Numbered from the stretch's first letter, positions 23,067-35,833 are shown. The stretch is 64,000 nt of DNA from Brachionus koreanus (GCA_016987375.1 PJRA01000403.1:527402-591401), one strand, 5' to 3'. Numbers and translations: made by a program. The notes: generated by a model not told the origin, from the letters alone.

Positions 23067-24365
23067 ATGGATTACAACAAACACATTATGAACAAATTTT
23101 TTATTTCATTTTGTCTATTTGTATTTCTTTATTCAATATATTTAATGTTTAATTATAAAATATATAATTTAAAAGAAGATTATTTAAAAGAAGATTATTT
23201 AAAAGATTTATCTATTTCATTTAAATCAAATATATCAGAAAGTTCCATCGAATCGAAAATAGTCGAATGCCAATTTTTTTCCGATTTAACTAGTTATTGT
23301 CTTTACGAAAATATTTGCATGAAAAATAAACAACTCTATTTTTTAACAAGGGATAAAAATTTACAGCATACATCTTTTGAATTTAATGGAAATATTAATA
23401 ATTGGGATCATTACGAGCAAATTGATGGATCAGGAAAGCCAATTCAATTTACAGAAAGAAATCCTTTGCCTTTTCGATCCTTCATTAATGGTCGATTTGA
23501 GAAGGCATCGATTTGGAAAGAATCAAAAATTTTTAACAAAGGATGTCATGCTATCTTAAAATTTGATTCTGAAAATCAAAATATATTTCATTGGTCTATA
23601 AAGATAACACCATTGTTTATTTATCTTAATTTTCACATAAAAAACTTATGTCCTAATTTTGATTCAATATATTTACTTAATCGCAGGCATTCGGATTTAA
23701 GTGATTGGCAGAAAAATTTTTTGGAATTTTCGTCTGATGTACAGGAAGAAAGATTTAAATTTGGGAAAAATGAACTTGAATGTTTCGAAACAATGTTCGT
23801 GCCAGGTACAGCAATCTATTTATTTACTGGTCCCAAAGAAGCCATTAGTTTCAGAGAAAAATTGGGAAAGAAATTGAACATCAACTTTGATCGTTTTCGG
23901 ATTGTTTTGGTTAAAAGAAAAGACCGATCAATTTTGAATCAAAAAGAGCTTGAAAATTTTATTGAATCAAAGATAGATAAAAATTATCTAGACAAAGTAT
24001 ATTTAGAAAATTTGAATTTTGAACAACAAGTAAAATTGATGTCTCAAGCAAAGCTTTTTATTTCAGTACACGGGGCAGGTTTGACCAATTCAATATTTAT
24101 GCCATCAACTTCAATTTTGTTAGAAATAACCCCACCACATTTCCACTATCCACTGTATGAAAGAGTCGCAATTCAAAGTGGTCACATTTATTTCAGATTT
24201 GTCACTGATCCAGATCCATCATTTCACTCTGGGAAATATTTAAATACTACTTCAAGAGAATGTTTTACGAATGGAAATTGCATAACATTTTGGAAAGATA
24301 AAAATATTAGAATAAATATCACAAAGTTTTCATTTATTTTCGAGCAAATATTGGAAGTCTTGTAG
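23067..24365 (+). CDS. GT61-family (DUF563) glycosyltransferase, type II membrane protein, single exon
   Basis: A 432-residue protein from ATG 23067 to TAG. A hydrophobic stretch at about residues 10-28 (FFISFCLFVFLYSIYLMF) after a short basic N-terminus fits a Golgi/ER type II signal anchor; the rest would be luminal. The C-terminal half carries LFISVHGAGLTNSIFMPSTS, then ILLEITPP, at about residue 330 onward, the hallmark HGAGLTN block of the GT61/DUF563 family (POMGNT2, EOGT and plant xylosyltransferases). Another family-like segment is the RIVLVKRK strand before it. Acceptor substrate cannot be told from sequence; POMGNT2 and EOGT transfer GlcNAc in the ER. The region around residues 35-47 has two near-identical LKEDY repeats. 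No introns, unlike POLD1 and the USP gene. The frame is intact, so probably active. Confidence 0.85.
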   Translation: MDYNKHIMNKFFISFCLFVFLYSIYLMFNYKIYNLKEDYLKEDYLKDLSISFKSNISESSIESKIVECQFFSDLTSYCLYENICMKNKQLYFLTRDKNLQHTSFEFNGNINNWDHYEQIDGSGKPIQFTERNPLPFRSFINGRFEKASIWKESKIFNKGCHAILKFDSENQNIFHWSIKITPLFIYLNFHIKNLCPNFDSIYLLNRRHSDLSDWQKNFLEFSSDVQEERFKFGKNELECFETMFVPGTAIYLFTGPKEAISFREKLGKKLNINFDRFRIVLVKRKDRSILNQKELENFIESKIDKNYLDKVYLENLNFEQQVKLMSQAKLFISVHGAGLTNSIFMPSTSILLEITPPHFHYPLYERVAIQSGHIYFRFVTDPDPSFHSGKYLNTTSRECFTNGNCITFWKDKNIRINITKFSFIFEQILEVL

Positions 24366-25559
24366 TTTTATACAGAGTTGTTCATAAAGTAATTTTTTTT
24401 TTTAAAAAAAAAACTTCCACAAGAAAAAAATTTAATATAGAGAAAAAAATTCTTAAAAATTTATCGAACAGGTTAATTTAATTAATTCTTACTTTTAATT
24501 TTTAAATTAAAATTTCCAACTCAACTTAAAATATAATGTAATTAATAACGACGTTTTTTTTTTGTAATTCAAGTCAAGTCAAATGTTTTTTTTTGACTTA
24601 TGCAAAAGTCTGGTTTAAAAATAGATTTCTGGATGCAAAATTGTGTACAATATTTGAGAATGGTTTAATATTTTATCCTTTACAGGATGTCTCTGCATTA
24701 AATTTTTCAATTAAAAAAATTCTTAAAAATTTAAAAAAAAATTTTTTTTGATCATATGCTTCAATATGCCAAAATTTAAAAATTTATTTTAATTGTTTAT
24801 TTGAAATAAAAAGAAATTTAACTAATTCAGCTTTTTTAATTTATTTTGGTTTAGTTTATTTTATGCTAAATTCAGAAAATTTGATATTTTTGTGATCAAA
24901 GTTTTTTTAACACTTAAAGGACAAGTGAGAGTTTGAAACATTCTTTATTCTAAAATTTGATAAACGGCCTTAAAGGAGTTATAACAAAAAGTTAGTAGCT
25001 TATAAAGTAGAAAAATTGTTCTGGTTGTTTAAGCTGCAGTATAGCCAAAAGAAATAAAGGATTAAAGAGAAGAAAAAGAATGATGTCAGCATAGATCTTA
25101 AAATACTAGTTTCTGAAAGCAACTGCTAATTCACTGATTAATAAAAATATGGGGAAAAAAATTAATTATTGATGTTTAAGATGATCATGATGATGCAGTA
25201 GTTGTGGTTTGTTTATCTGATCTTCAGAAATAATGCTAAAAACACCTTCACTTGGATTTTCCGATGAAATGTGACCAAATTGTGCTAATTTTTATAACTC
25301 TTAATTTCGTTAAAATTAGCAAAGAGTTGTTATTTATCTATCATAAAACTTTTAAATTGAAAATTTGAATCAAATAGCTTTAATAAAATAAATTAAATAA
25401 TACTATAAATTCCTTTTTATTCATGAAATTTAAAATATAATTTAAGTAACACTAATAACTTGAATGAACCGATGGCTAAATCGAAAAATGGAAAAAAAAA
25501 CATTCCAACATTGCAATCAAGAAATCAATTTTAAAATTTTTAACATTAAATTTTCGATT
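24366..25559. other. Intergenic, no gene seen
   Basis: AT-rich spacer after the GT61 gene with A/T runs. No coding, RNA or clear repeat feature. Confidence 0.4.
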
Positions 25560-26170
25560 TTTAATAATGGCAACTTGGTATCATCACACCTATCCCGAAA
25601 TTGCTTAATTCAGCTGCAATAAGCGCAATGCGACCAATACATTTCAGTAGGTTTTACATTTCACTTGACAGGTCTGACAACTGGGCACCATGTAAAATCA
25701 TGGAACGTTTTATTACCAAGCAGATATTGTGCCTTATTCGTGCTTGACTCGTAGCGAACAAGAAATATTGCTTTCTTAATAAGAGCACCACCGATTAATT
25801 GATTGATGTTATTAGATTAATGTGGAAGAGCTATAGACAATGGTCACCAGAAGGTGATAGGAATTTTCTTCGACTTGGTTGACCATGAGCAACTCACTAT
25901 TAAGATCTAGCCTATGTCTCCTCAATGGCTAATCATTTGGTAATTCAGGGCAGTGTCCTGGGACCTATCCTATTCATCCTCTTATACTCGACATTTATGA
26001 GTGTCTGCCTCTTAAAGTTGAGTTACTAAAGTAAGCAGACGACATTTTAGCCTACATTGTAGACAACACATTTGGCGACTTTGCTTGAAAGATAGTAGAC
26101 GCCGTTCTCTCGTATATGGCGAATAATTGGAGATTGCAGGCTCTTACAAACTTCTACCTATCGCTGGTTT
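25560..26170 (+). pseudogene. Strongly decayed LINE reverse transcriptase
   Basis: Scattered frames preserve RT landmarks in order: KIMERFITKQI at about 25697, then QGSVLGPILFILLYSTF at about 25945, then ADDILAYIVDNT (the FADD box) at about 26036, then SYMANNWRLQ. Stops and frameshifts separate them. It also has a higher G+C content than its surroundings. It is a different, older LINE lineage from those at 20 and 55 kb. Confidence 0.75.
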
Positions 26171-26992
26171 CAAAGACAAAGCCTGCGAACGAACACTCAA
26201 AAGAATTCTGGCCGACCCAAAGCATTCCATGTCAACCTCGCAATCCTCACCATATCGCACCCTTTCCTTTCCAAACAAGAAAAGCATACAAGGCTGCTTT
26301 TTGCACAATTTGTTTACAGAAGTTTTTATGAAAATTTCGCAATGTTGCCATCAATCAAAAATCGAGAGCCAGCTTTTACTTTATTTAATTTTAAAACTAT
26401 TTTATAATTCATATTTTGTAACAATTTACGATATAACAGACATTTTTTTTATTTGTTTTTCTGACCGAGCATTAGCTCATTCTTAGATCTTATTATTATT
26501 AAATCTCTTATTTTTAGAGAAAATTTTGAAGCTTCATTTATGTGGACAAATGTTCATCTTTCGTTTGCATCACCATGGCTCAATTTCTTTTAAATAGTTA
26601 TTTATTTCACTTTCAATACTTCCTGTCTTTTTAAATATACAGGAAGTTATCAAGTTGCCAGCAAAAAAGAGTGAGCATTTTTTGTTTGAGTGATCAGCTT
26701 TGGGAACATCATTGATAGTTCATCCACAACATTTTTTTTCTCACAACTTTTTATAAACAGCTATCGTACAATTAGATTTATTAAGATTTTTGACTAGTTT
26801 TTTGAAATTTGGCTTTAGTGCATTTTGCAGAGATTTTGCACATCATTAGCAGACTTTGACTGGTGGTGCAACTAAGTATGTTACAGTTTGTTGCACTTAC
26901 AGAACTAATTAAAAGCATTCAGAAAAAAACACTAAGTTTTTCAGCATTAATTTCTGTTCAATTTTTTTATTTTGTACCAATTTCACAAAACC
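26171..26992. other. Intergenic, no gene seen
   Basis: AT-rich. Contains a small hairpin CTTCCTGT..ACAGGAAG at about 26622-26648. The 119-codon frame at 26127 runs on from the LINE fossil and has no other signal. Confidence 0.4.
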
Positions 26993-27486
26993 TTGAAAAC
27001 AGTGGTTTAGGTTTTTGAAGTTTTTGAGATGAGTTTTCATTCAAAAATTATAATATCTATATATATTTTTAAAGAGCGCAAAATTCTCTATTAAATGATA
27101 TATTTTTCAAGTATTTTAAGTGGAATTAAGTTGCTTTTTAAACCAAAAAAACACATTTTTTGTGCTTTTATCCAGTTTTTTGGATTAATTAAGCTTTAAA
27201 TAAAAAAAGTGAAACCTGAGATTTGTTCAGAATTTCGTCTAGTTTTATAATTTAAATAAAAAAGTTAGGCTCTTGGGTCAATTCTCCGACGAGAATCAAA
27301 AAAAACTGGAAACAAAAACAAAAATGTGTTTTTTTGGTTTAAAAAGCAACTTAATTCCACTTAAAATACTTGAAAAATATATCTTTAATAAAGAATTTTG
27401 CGCTCTTTAAAAATATATATAGATATAGTAACTTTTGAATGAAAACTCATCTCAAAAATTTCAAAAACCTAAACCACTGTTTTCAA
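26993..27486. mobile_element. 0.5-kb near-perfect palindrome (foldback element)
   Basis: Arms of about 170 bp, 26993-27168 and 27313-27486, are inverted copies with only scattered differences (ends TTGAAAACAGTGGTTTAGG / CCTAAACCACTGTTTTCAA). The spacer is about 145 bp, itself opened by CCAGTTTTTT and closed by AAAAAACTGG. Arm similarity is high, which points to recent origin or conversion. No coding sequence. Probably a long-TIR MITE of unknown superfamily. Confidence 0.85.
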
Positions 27487-30052
27487 AAACTATCAAGCTT
27501 CAAGATCCTCTAGTCAAAAATCTGAATATAAATATGCTGTCACTTAAAAAGTATTTTTTACGAATTTCTTTTACACTTCCTAAAAAGTCGAAACTTTTTT
27601 CATAAAAACTCTTTTAAATTGACTTTTATTTAGAAACTAATCTGAATTTAACTTTTTAAAAAATGATGAATTAAATAATATTTTTTCAAAAAGGTTTTTT
27701 AATCTTATTAATTTTTGGCTATTATCCATTCATTAAATTAAAGATATTGCATATTAATTAAAAAATAAATAATTAAAAAAACAAAATTTTAATTTTGAAG
27801 GTATTTAAGTATATATCATTTTTTATAAATCAAAAACATAAAAAAGAAATTAAAAAATTATAAACATTGTTTTCAAATTAATACGTGAGTTTTAAGGATA
27901 ATTAAAATCATGTAGCTAGTATATTTTGATTTTTAACCAGTATTCTAAAAAATCATAAAAATTTTGAGTTTATTTTTTTATTTCTTTTTTTCTCATTCAA
28001 AACAAGAATATAATTTACTTTGAAAAAAAAATCGGAATTAAACATGACACAAAATTCAATTTTTAAATAAATCAAATAGTTAGAATAATTTTTATTCATC
28101 CTTTTTTTGACTGATCAATTTCTTTATTCGAAATTTGAGCAGTTTTTAAATTAAATTCGATTAATAAACTAATTTGTTTCAGACTCATTTTCTATCTGAC
28201 ACTTCTAGCAACAAATTTTTAAACTTGTAAAATTTCACTAATTTATTATCCAACATATATAGTATCAATATCAATGAATAATAAATTCATTTATTTCAAA
28301 TATTTAATTTCTTATTACCAGACAACCAATTCTTAATTCAACTTACATAAAAAAATGAAATTTATGTTAATTTTTTAAATAAAAAAAAGCTTATTAATTA
28401 TGTGTGTCTGTTTATAAAGCTACATGTTTCGATACTAAGCTCAAGTAATCGTTATATATTCTATTTTATTTTCTTTTTTTTTAACAAACAAAATTCAAAT
28501 TATAATATGAGATATTTCAAGTCTATAACTTATATTTCAAATAAAATAAAACAAGCGAAGGTTAGACAATTAAATGATAAAAATTAAATTTAATGAATTT
28601 TTTTTCAAATATTTTTTATGTCAAACAGGATGCTTGGTTCAAAGCGGTAATGTAATTGGCAAACAAAATTATTCTAAAATTTATAATTAATTTTTTGAAT
28701 TTTGTTAGAGACTAGAATTCATTTTTAAATAAGATTTATTATTTAATTTACAAGTCAGTAACGCTCAATTTTATAACAATCTAAATTAAGAATTAAAATT
28801 TTATGAATAATAAACTTTAGCTAAATTAAAATTCATTAACAACAATTTAACAATGATAATTTTAGAGTTAGTCGAATTAATTTTTTTTTCAGTATAGCTA
28901 GTTAATTTGTTATTTTCAAGATAAGTTTGCCAAATACCAAATTAGGTTAATGACAAAAAAATATTTTCATTTGGCCTTATGACCAAAACACTATCAACAT
29001 AAAATATTACTCTAGCTATCAAGAGAATTAGGCTTAAGTATAATTCAAAATTTGGCAATTATACGAGCCATTATTGTTGGTTTAGTCCAGCAATGTTGTA
29101 ATAATTAATGTGACTTATAGAAATCTTGTTCGCATAAATCCAAATATTTGACGCCCACATATCTATTATGAAAAAATAATTAAGTACTTTTTTTCTATCT
29201 AAATAATTTATTTTACAAATACAAACATTATTTTGTTTACTATTATTGTAATCGACAATTTATAGTAATTTTAAATGAGACAACTATAAAAAAAAAAAAC
29301 TATTTTAGTCTTAAGGTTATGAAATTAAATAATTAAAATTAAAAAAAAGTTTGTAATTTTTTGAATAGAGAAAATTTTTTTTAAAGACTAATTTACAACT
29401 CATTTAAAATAGGCATTTTATCAGTTCCCCTTTTTTTTTTTTGTTTTAAAATTTTTGTCCTAATCACTTTAGACATTTTTGCTAGCACAATTTTATTTTT
29501 TTTGCTTCGTGCATCAAAAGCATGTTTATCAAATAGCTAGATTGGTTATCAAAAATTTAGACATAAATAGCATTTAATTAAAATAACAAATAAGGAAAAA
29601 ATTAAAAATTTTTTTTTGTATTTTTTAATTAATTTCCGTCAATTTTAATAAATTTCTATCTACTTTTGAGAATTTGTGCTCTATTTTTTAGAAAATTAGA
29701 GCTAAATTTGGCCGAATTTGGCATAATTTAAGTGTTCTCATTAAACCGAAAGAATAAAAGAAACAATATTATTTAGTTCCACAAGGGTTTCAGCTCTAAT
29801 GACCATTTATTTTATTAATAATAAAGCCGATCTTTAAAAAAATGTTTTATTTTAAATAAATTAGAATGAATAAAACCATGGATACATAAAATAAAATCTT
29901 AATTATATATATTTTTATTTAATTTTTATTTTTAATTTTCAATAGATTTTTATTTGTTTTAAAAAAAGATAAGCGTATAGTTTACAAAAATTTCTAAAGA
30001 TTTTGAAAATGATATAAATTGACGTAATAGATAAAAACAAGAATCGCACAGA
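27487..30052. other. Intergenic with dispersed repeat copy 2
   Basis: AT-rich DNA. 28785-28910 and 29350-29560 are the second copy of the repeat at 19975-21210. The last few hundred bases are presumably promoter and 5'-UTR of the USP gene. No other gene is seen. The 61-codon frame at 28402 is unremarkable. Confidence 0.5.
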
Positions 30053-32713
30053 ATGAGTTCATTTTCCACGCTGAATAGATCCGGTGTAGTAAATCGGGGT
30101 CGAACACAAAGCCCGGCACCACAACGAAATTTTATATCAAGCCTACCTTCTTATAATTATCCACTAATTTCGCAACCCGCCACCAAATATCCTCCACTGC
30201 CGAGCCAGCGCGGGACCGCTATCCACAAAATCAGTGCATACGATCAAACTAAGCTACCCAGTGCTACTTCAACGCCGCCACCTCGGTCAACTTCGGTGTC
30301 CAACCGATATTCATCCAACAACTCCAAGTTAATTTCCCCTGATTTGATCAATCGGCATCTCAACTTGGGCTTGAATAGTTCGGAAACGAACACGTTAAAA
30401 GAATTAAAGAGCGCAAAGAATGAAAATATTACTAGCGAGAATGATATTTTGATCGAAGCTAAATCAATCAACAGAACAAGCTTTAGTAATCAGCATATGA
30501 CAATAAAAAATGCTAATACTTCTACCTCAACTGCATCCGTAGCTTCTACATCTTCTTCATCTTCTCAATCCGTTAAAAACAATCATGACGAATTGTTATT
30601 TAAGATAAACTCAAATTATAATGTTGCAAAAAATGAACGATTAAATGAAACCAACTTGTTAGCTGATCGAGGCAACGTTGGTTTACGCAATTTAGGCAAT
30701 ACTGTAATTTTATTTTAATTTTAAAAGAACAAAAAAATTAATTTTAACTTTTGTAAAAAAAAAAGTGTTTTATGAATTCTATTCTACAGTGTTTGAGCAA
30801 TACAAAATTTCTTGTCGAGTATATATTGACAAGTTCGTATGCAAGTGATTTGAATAGAACATTGAGTCCAATGAAGGGCTTTTTATTCAGTTCGTTTGCA
30901 GAGATGATTAAAAAGTTGTGGAAAGGAAATGACTCAACGGTAAATCCACAGGAATTTCGATTACAGCTGATCAAATATTCGCCTAGTTTTTCTGGCTACT
31001 CTCAACAAGACGCCGAAGGTTCAAAAATTATTTTATAAATTTAAAAAAAAAATTAAAATTTTGATTTTTATCTAGAATTTTTGACATATTTAATAAAAGG
31101 ATTGCATGAAGATGTAAATTTAGTTAAGATTAAACCAGCTCATTATTCGATTGATGAGAAAATATGGGATAAAATGAAGTAAATTAAATATAAACTACAT
31201 TTTTTTAAAACTTAACAAAAAAAATTTTTTGTCAATCAGTCAAATTCAGTTCTTAGCGGAAAATTATAAAAATAAATTTTAGTTTTTGTAAATTCTTCAA
31301 AATGAATGTTGAAAAATTTGAACTTTTTTAATTTTTTTTAAATTTGATGATAAAGAATAATTTTTTTTTTCGTTCTCAGATTTTTTCAATTAATTAAAAT
31401 TTTCTTTTTTAATTTAGAAAAATTCTAGTCTAAAAAAATTAAGAAAAACGTATTTGGAATTTAATTTGGTTGTAGATTTTATATGTAGGGAAGATGCAGC
31501 TTCGCTTCTTTAACGATGCTCGCCTTTTGCCACGCTTTCTCATCATTTTTTCATCTGAAATAAGTAGACTGCAACTTCGATGCCAAAAATTGGCTCCACA
31601 TTATAGTTTCAATTTAGCAATTTTCCTTTTTTTCCTACTTTTTCTTCATCTTTCCCAGGTCATATAGATCCAATGCATCCTACAACATAGCCAATTATAC
31701 ATATCTGTTTAAATCATTCAAAAATTAAAAAAAAAAAGAAGCAAAATATGTATTTTTCCGATATCAGGTAATATTATCTGCTAATCATCTTTAAAAAAAT
31801 ACTTAAACTAAAAAGAGTTGTTAAAAAATTCTTTTATTAAGAAAATATATATTATTGAAATAATAATCTAAATTTAAAATAGCTAAAATTATTACTTAAG
31901 TGATCAAGAGAAATCCGATGCTCATTGGAAAGTGAATTTTAGATGTGAAAGAAGTAGAATCAGTGGTAAATTAATCCTCATTTTGCAACATAAATCATAA
32001 AAATTGATGTAATTGTTTTAAGACATGTTTGTTGGACAGTTAAAAAGCACACTTAGGTGTATAAAATGTGAATTCAAATCGACTACATTTGAGCTTTTTT
32101 GGGATCTAGCTGTTCCAATTCCGACCAGAGTATAAATTTTATGATAAAACTAAATAAAAGCTTAAAAATAATTAAATTAAGAGCACCTCGATCAAACTAG
32201 ATGATTGTATTAAGTTGTTTATGAGTGAGGAAATTCTCGACGGCGATAATAAACCGGTTTGTTCGAATTGCAAAGAAAAGCGGCGATGTGCAAAAGGATA
32301 TTCAATCGAAAAACCACCCAAGATTTTAGTCATTCATCTTAAAAGGTTCCTAAGAGCCCGTTTTAACAACAAAATTAGTTTGCCTGTCGAGTATCCCATT
32401 AATGGATTAGATATTAGTAAATACTTGAACTGCAATATTGATCCGATATCAGGTCAAAATAATACAAAATGTATTTATGATTTGTATGGGATATCTCTTC
32501 ACAGTGGTACTGAATCATCCGGTCATTATGTTGCTTACTGCAAAAATCCCTTTACCAAAAAATGGTATTATTTTAATGATCAATCGTAAGTTTTATTTTA
32601 AAAAAAAAGCTTTTTGATATTTTGATAAATTTTTTAAAAGTGTAAAAGAAATTCAAACTAGTGCACTGCAGAGCTCAAATGCTTATATTCTATTTTATCA
32701 ATTGAGAGACTGA
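30053..32713 (+). CDS. Ubiquitin-specific protease, USP2/USP21-like, 7 exons
   Basis: Cysteine protease that removes ubiquitin from proteins. Exons: 30053-30703, 30766-31018, 31076-31178, 31901-31965, 32023-32129, 32182-32585, 32641-32713 (TGA), all phase-consistent GT..AG, giving 551 residues. Residues 1-205 are a Ser/Pro/Asn-rich disordered leader. The USP fold then starts GLRNLGNT|CFMNSILQCLS, with catalytic Cys218 being the first codon of exon 2. SGYSQQDAEEFLTYLI follows, then FVGQLKSTLRCIKC and CSNCKEKRRC (the paired CxxC zinc ribbon). The His box is SLHSGTESSGHYVAYC (His about 508), then WYYFNDQS, ending AYILFYQLRD. Leader plus compact catalytic domain matches USP2/USP21 and fits no other USP class as well. 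Intron 3 (722 nt) is an outlier. AATAAA at 32804. Confidence 0.94.
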
Positions 32714-33176
32714 ATTGAAAAAATCAATCAAAAGCATTAAAAGATTTCAAAGTAATTTTGGTGATAATATGTTTTGAAAGGATTTTAAATGTTTTGAATG
32801 AGAAATAAAAACGAATATTTATATATTTTATTATTTTTACTTGTAAATTTTAAATTAATATATCCAAATTGAAACAGATCGAATTCTTCTATTTTTTTAT
32901 TAAAAATTTGACCTAACAAAAAATGATTTTGTCAGCTAAGCAATTATTAAAATAAAAATAATTCTTGATAAAAAATTTTTTTGTTAAACAACAAAAAAAA
33001 ACAGTTTTTAATTATGAAAATAATTCATGTCTAAATTTAAGAAAAAAAAAATGATCATAAACTTGAGAGAGAAATCAACAAAAAAGGGCAATGTCGTCAA
33101 TAATTTTTTACATACAAAGTTGTTGAATCATGGAATAAATTACCAAAATAAAGGACAATTAAAATTCTGAATGATC
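32714..33176. other. 3' flank of the USP gene
   Basis: 3'-UTR and spacer. AATAAA at 32804-32809 lies about 90 nt after the stop. Otherwise AT-rich with no feature. Confidence 0.5.
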
Positions 33177-33416
33177 CAGAGTTGTTTAAAAGTCCAAAAT
33201 TAAAGTCCAAGTCTTGAAAATAAAAGTCCAAGTCCGGACTTTTTTTTTATTTTATTTTTTAAAAAGTCCAAGTCTGGACTTTCCGTCTCTTTANNNNNNN
33301 NNNNNNNNNNNNNNNNNATGTTGAAGTTTTTGGACTTGGACTTTTTTGAAAAATAATAAAATTAAAAGTCTTGGACTTGGACTTGGTTTGAGACTTGTGA
33401 CTTTTAAACAACTCTG
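33177..33416. mobile_element. hAT-type MITE with perfect 8-bp TSD
   Basis: Inverted ends CAGAGTTGTTTAAAAGTC face each other, and the 8-bp duplication GAATGATC flanks both sides (33169-33176 and 33417-33424). The interior is made of repeated AAGTCCAAGTC-type motifs in both orientations, so the whole element can fold. The 24-N assembly gap lies at its centre, probably because the hairpin or repeats broke assembly. A relative lies at 46758-47037. Confidence 0.92.
33294..33317. other. Assembly gap (24 N)
   Basis: A run of N located in the centre of the inverted-repeat MITE. The true size is unknown. Confidence 0.99.
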
Positions 33417-34734
33417 GAATGATCTATGAATCAATTTATAGAAGAGAAAAAAGTGATTAATTTAATTTAATCAATAGATATTTTTTTAAGTTAATTTTTA
33501 TTTTAAAAGTTAGTTTTTATTTTTGTAAGAATATAGAGGCTTTAATTATCAACAAAAAGTTATGCAATATAGGTTTCAATTTTCGTTTTAAAATTCTTTA
33601 AAATTAAAGAATTTTTACCAAAAAAATAAAAAAAAAATACATTTTTAGTTAATATTTTTAGATTTTCAACTATTAGCTTTAACAAAAAAAACTTATTATT
33701 AGATTATTTTCTTTCATATAAATAGTGGTCAGAAGTTTAAGGTCTTAAACAAATTTGAAAAAAATTTTCAATTCTCAACCTGAATGCCTAAATTTTAAAC
33801 TTAAAGACTCAATAAAATTTTCCTAATTTTTGTATTTTTGAGCCTCTAACCCATTCTTAAGACAAATTTTATTTTCTCTTTCTTTAAATTTGAATCTAGA
33901 TTTCTAAAATTCAGCCATTATTACTAGCCCGTTCTTCAAATATAGCCGAAAAACACTTCGGAAAACTTCTCTGAGCAAAAATCAATTTATGTCTAATTTT
34001 TTAATTATAATTTCTAATTAAACATTAAATTTGTTTTTTCAATTTTATTAAAGAATTTTTTAGAAGTTTATTTGCTTAGACAAACTCCTACATTGTCAAG
34101 CAAAGAAAACCTAGTAAAAGCCGAGAGAATCTAACTTTATTCGTTTAAAATCAATTATATTTTCATCAAATCCAACTTGGTTAAGTCTGAATAATAATTT
34201 ATTGTCTTAATTATTATCAATAGCTTTCAACAAATCAGTGTAAATAATGTTGACTGGAAAGCATGATGCTTGTGAAAAAGTAATAAGATCGATCGTCTCT
34301 AACAGTTTATTTTATTTTAAAATGAAATATTTTCAGAAAAAATTAATTAGTTTAATTTTTTTAGTTTAATTATAAAATGAATATTATTTCGTAACAAAGG
34401 ACATTGATAATATCTAAACTAAACTTTAAAAAACAGAATAAAAAAAATGAAAATTTAAGAAAAAATTCTTATTAATACTCCGAATCCTGGAATTAATTTA
34501 TTTAAAGGAACTTTTTTAGAGAAAGACAGTGAAATAAAATATACACTATTAATTGAAAAAAATTGAACATACATGTATTTTTTTAAAAAATTTTGATCGA
34601 AATAAGAAAAAAATAAACATAACTTAAAAAAATTTAAAAATAGCAACTTAGTTTGAATTAAAGTTCTCTGTTCACTTTTTTCAATTTAAAATAATCCCAA
34701 TATCAAAATGTAAAGTCGAAAAAATTATTTTCAT
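33417..34734. other. Intergenic, no gene seen
   Basis: AT-rich spacer without recognisable coding or RNA features. The 63-codon minus-strand frame at 34455 has no signal. Confidence 0.4.
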
Positions 34735-35300
34735 TTAAATTGATTTATGTGTAGATATTGAAAAAAATGAAAAAAATTTTAACTTTTTCATATTTTTAAA
34801 TTTTTTATGCTTTTTTTCAGAAAAATAAAAAAAAGCTCTCTCAAATTATTTGGCAAACAAAATGAAAATTAAAAATTTTCTGAAATGTTGCACAAAAAAT
34901 CTAAAAATATGAAAATGTAAAAATGTAGAATTTTTTTCATTCTTTCCGGTCTCTCATTTTTTAAAAATGCGGTTTGTGTGTTAGTCATGCAAGCAGAGGA
35001 TCGAGGGTTCAAAACCCGAGGGTGGCAAAATCTTCAAAATATCTCTGCAATACGGGGCGCATAAAAATTAGCAAGCTAAAATATTTTTTTAAAATTTGTT
35101 TATCTTCGTTCAAGTGCCCGAGTCAATTGTTAAGAGATTTTCAAACATTTCATCAATTTTTTATGACTATTTCATTGACTTAATAGCTAAATTCATAATT
35201 CTTATTTGAAAAATCTGTTTGCAGAAGTGTTTGAATTTTAAATTTTTGCAGAAAAAAAAAATCTTTGAAATTATTATTTTCCAAAATTTATCTGTTTTTT
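34735..35300. repeat. Segmental duplication block A, copy 1
   Basis: Matches 44945-45325 closely (for example AAGCTCTCTCAAATTATTTG and AAGTGCCCGAGTCAATTGT). Copy 1 carries about 110 bp absent from copy 2, at about 34943-35055. The block lies upstream of Tubby gene 1 as its partner lies upstream of Tubby gene 2. Confidence 0.85.
34968..35063 (+). repeat. tRNA-derived SINE-like segment
   Basis: Contains a box-B-like GGGTTCAAAACCC after GTTAGTCATGCAAGCAG (a weak box-A candidate), then CAATACGGGGCGCAT, which is shared with the SINE-like element at 5710. No tRNA cloverleaf can be completed, so it is not called a tRNA gene. Copy 2 of block A has lost all of it except GCAT. Confidence 0.5.
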
Positions 35301-35833
35301 AATGCTGAAAAAATAATTTCACATTCATTCAATTAAACTTTTAATTTCTAAGTAAAATTAAATTTAATATACTCAAAATAATGAGAAATTCAGTTCGATT
35401 ATCCCAATTTCATTATAAAACCACTAAAAATAAAAAATGAGCATAAAAAATTAAAAAACGAAACTTTTATTTTTTGAAAATGTAATCAAGGGTAGTATTA
35501 ATTCTTTTTATTAATAGACACTAAATTAAATAAATTGACAACAAAATTTAAATAACTTTTTTGCTAATGTGGCACTAATTTTTTTATTTTTTTACATATT
35601 TATTTATTAAAATTAAAATGCTTTTCTCAGTCCTATTAGGCATATTTTACAGCAATTTGAGGATAAGCTAGTATTACTTTAAATAATAATCTAATAAATT
35701 TAGAAATTTCGCTTAAAAAGCCACAATTTTAAGCAACAACTTTAAATACCTTTAAGAATTTTCAATTACTTTCCTATGAATGTAAATTTTGCTTGGCTAA
35801 TAGCTTAACAAACGATTGAATTTTTGACTTTAA

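Noticed and set aside
24366..25559. Search for a second exon of the GT61 gene
   Set aside because: The frame ends normally after a complete C-terminal region and no donor or downstream coding match is seen.
34975..35045. A functional tRNA gene
   Set aside because: Only the T-loop/box-B is convincing; acceptor, D and anticodon arms cannot be paired.
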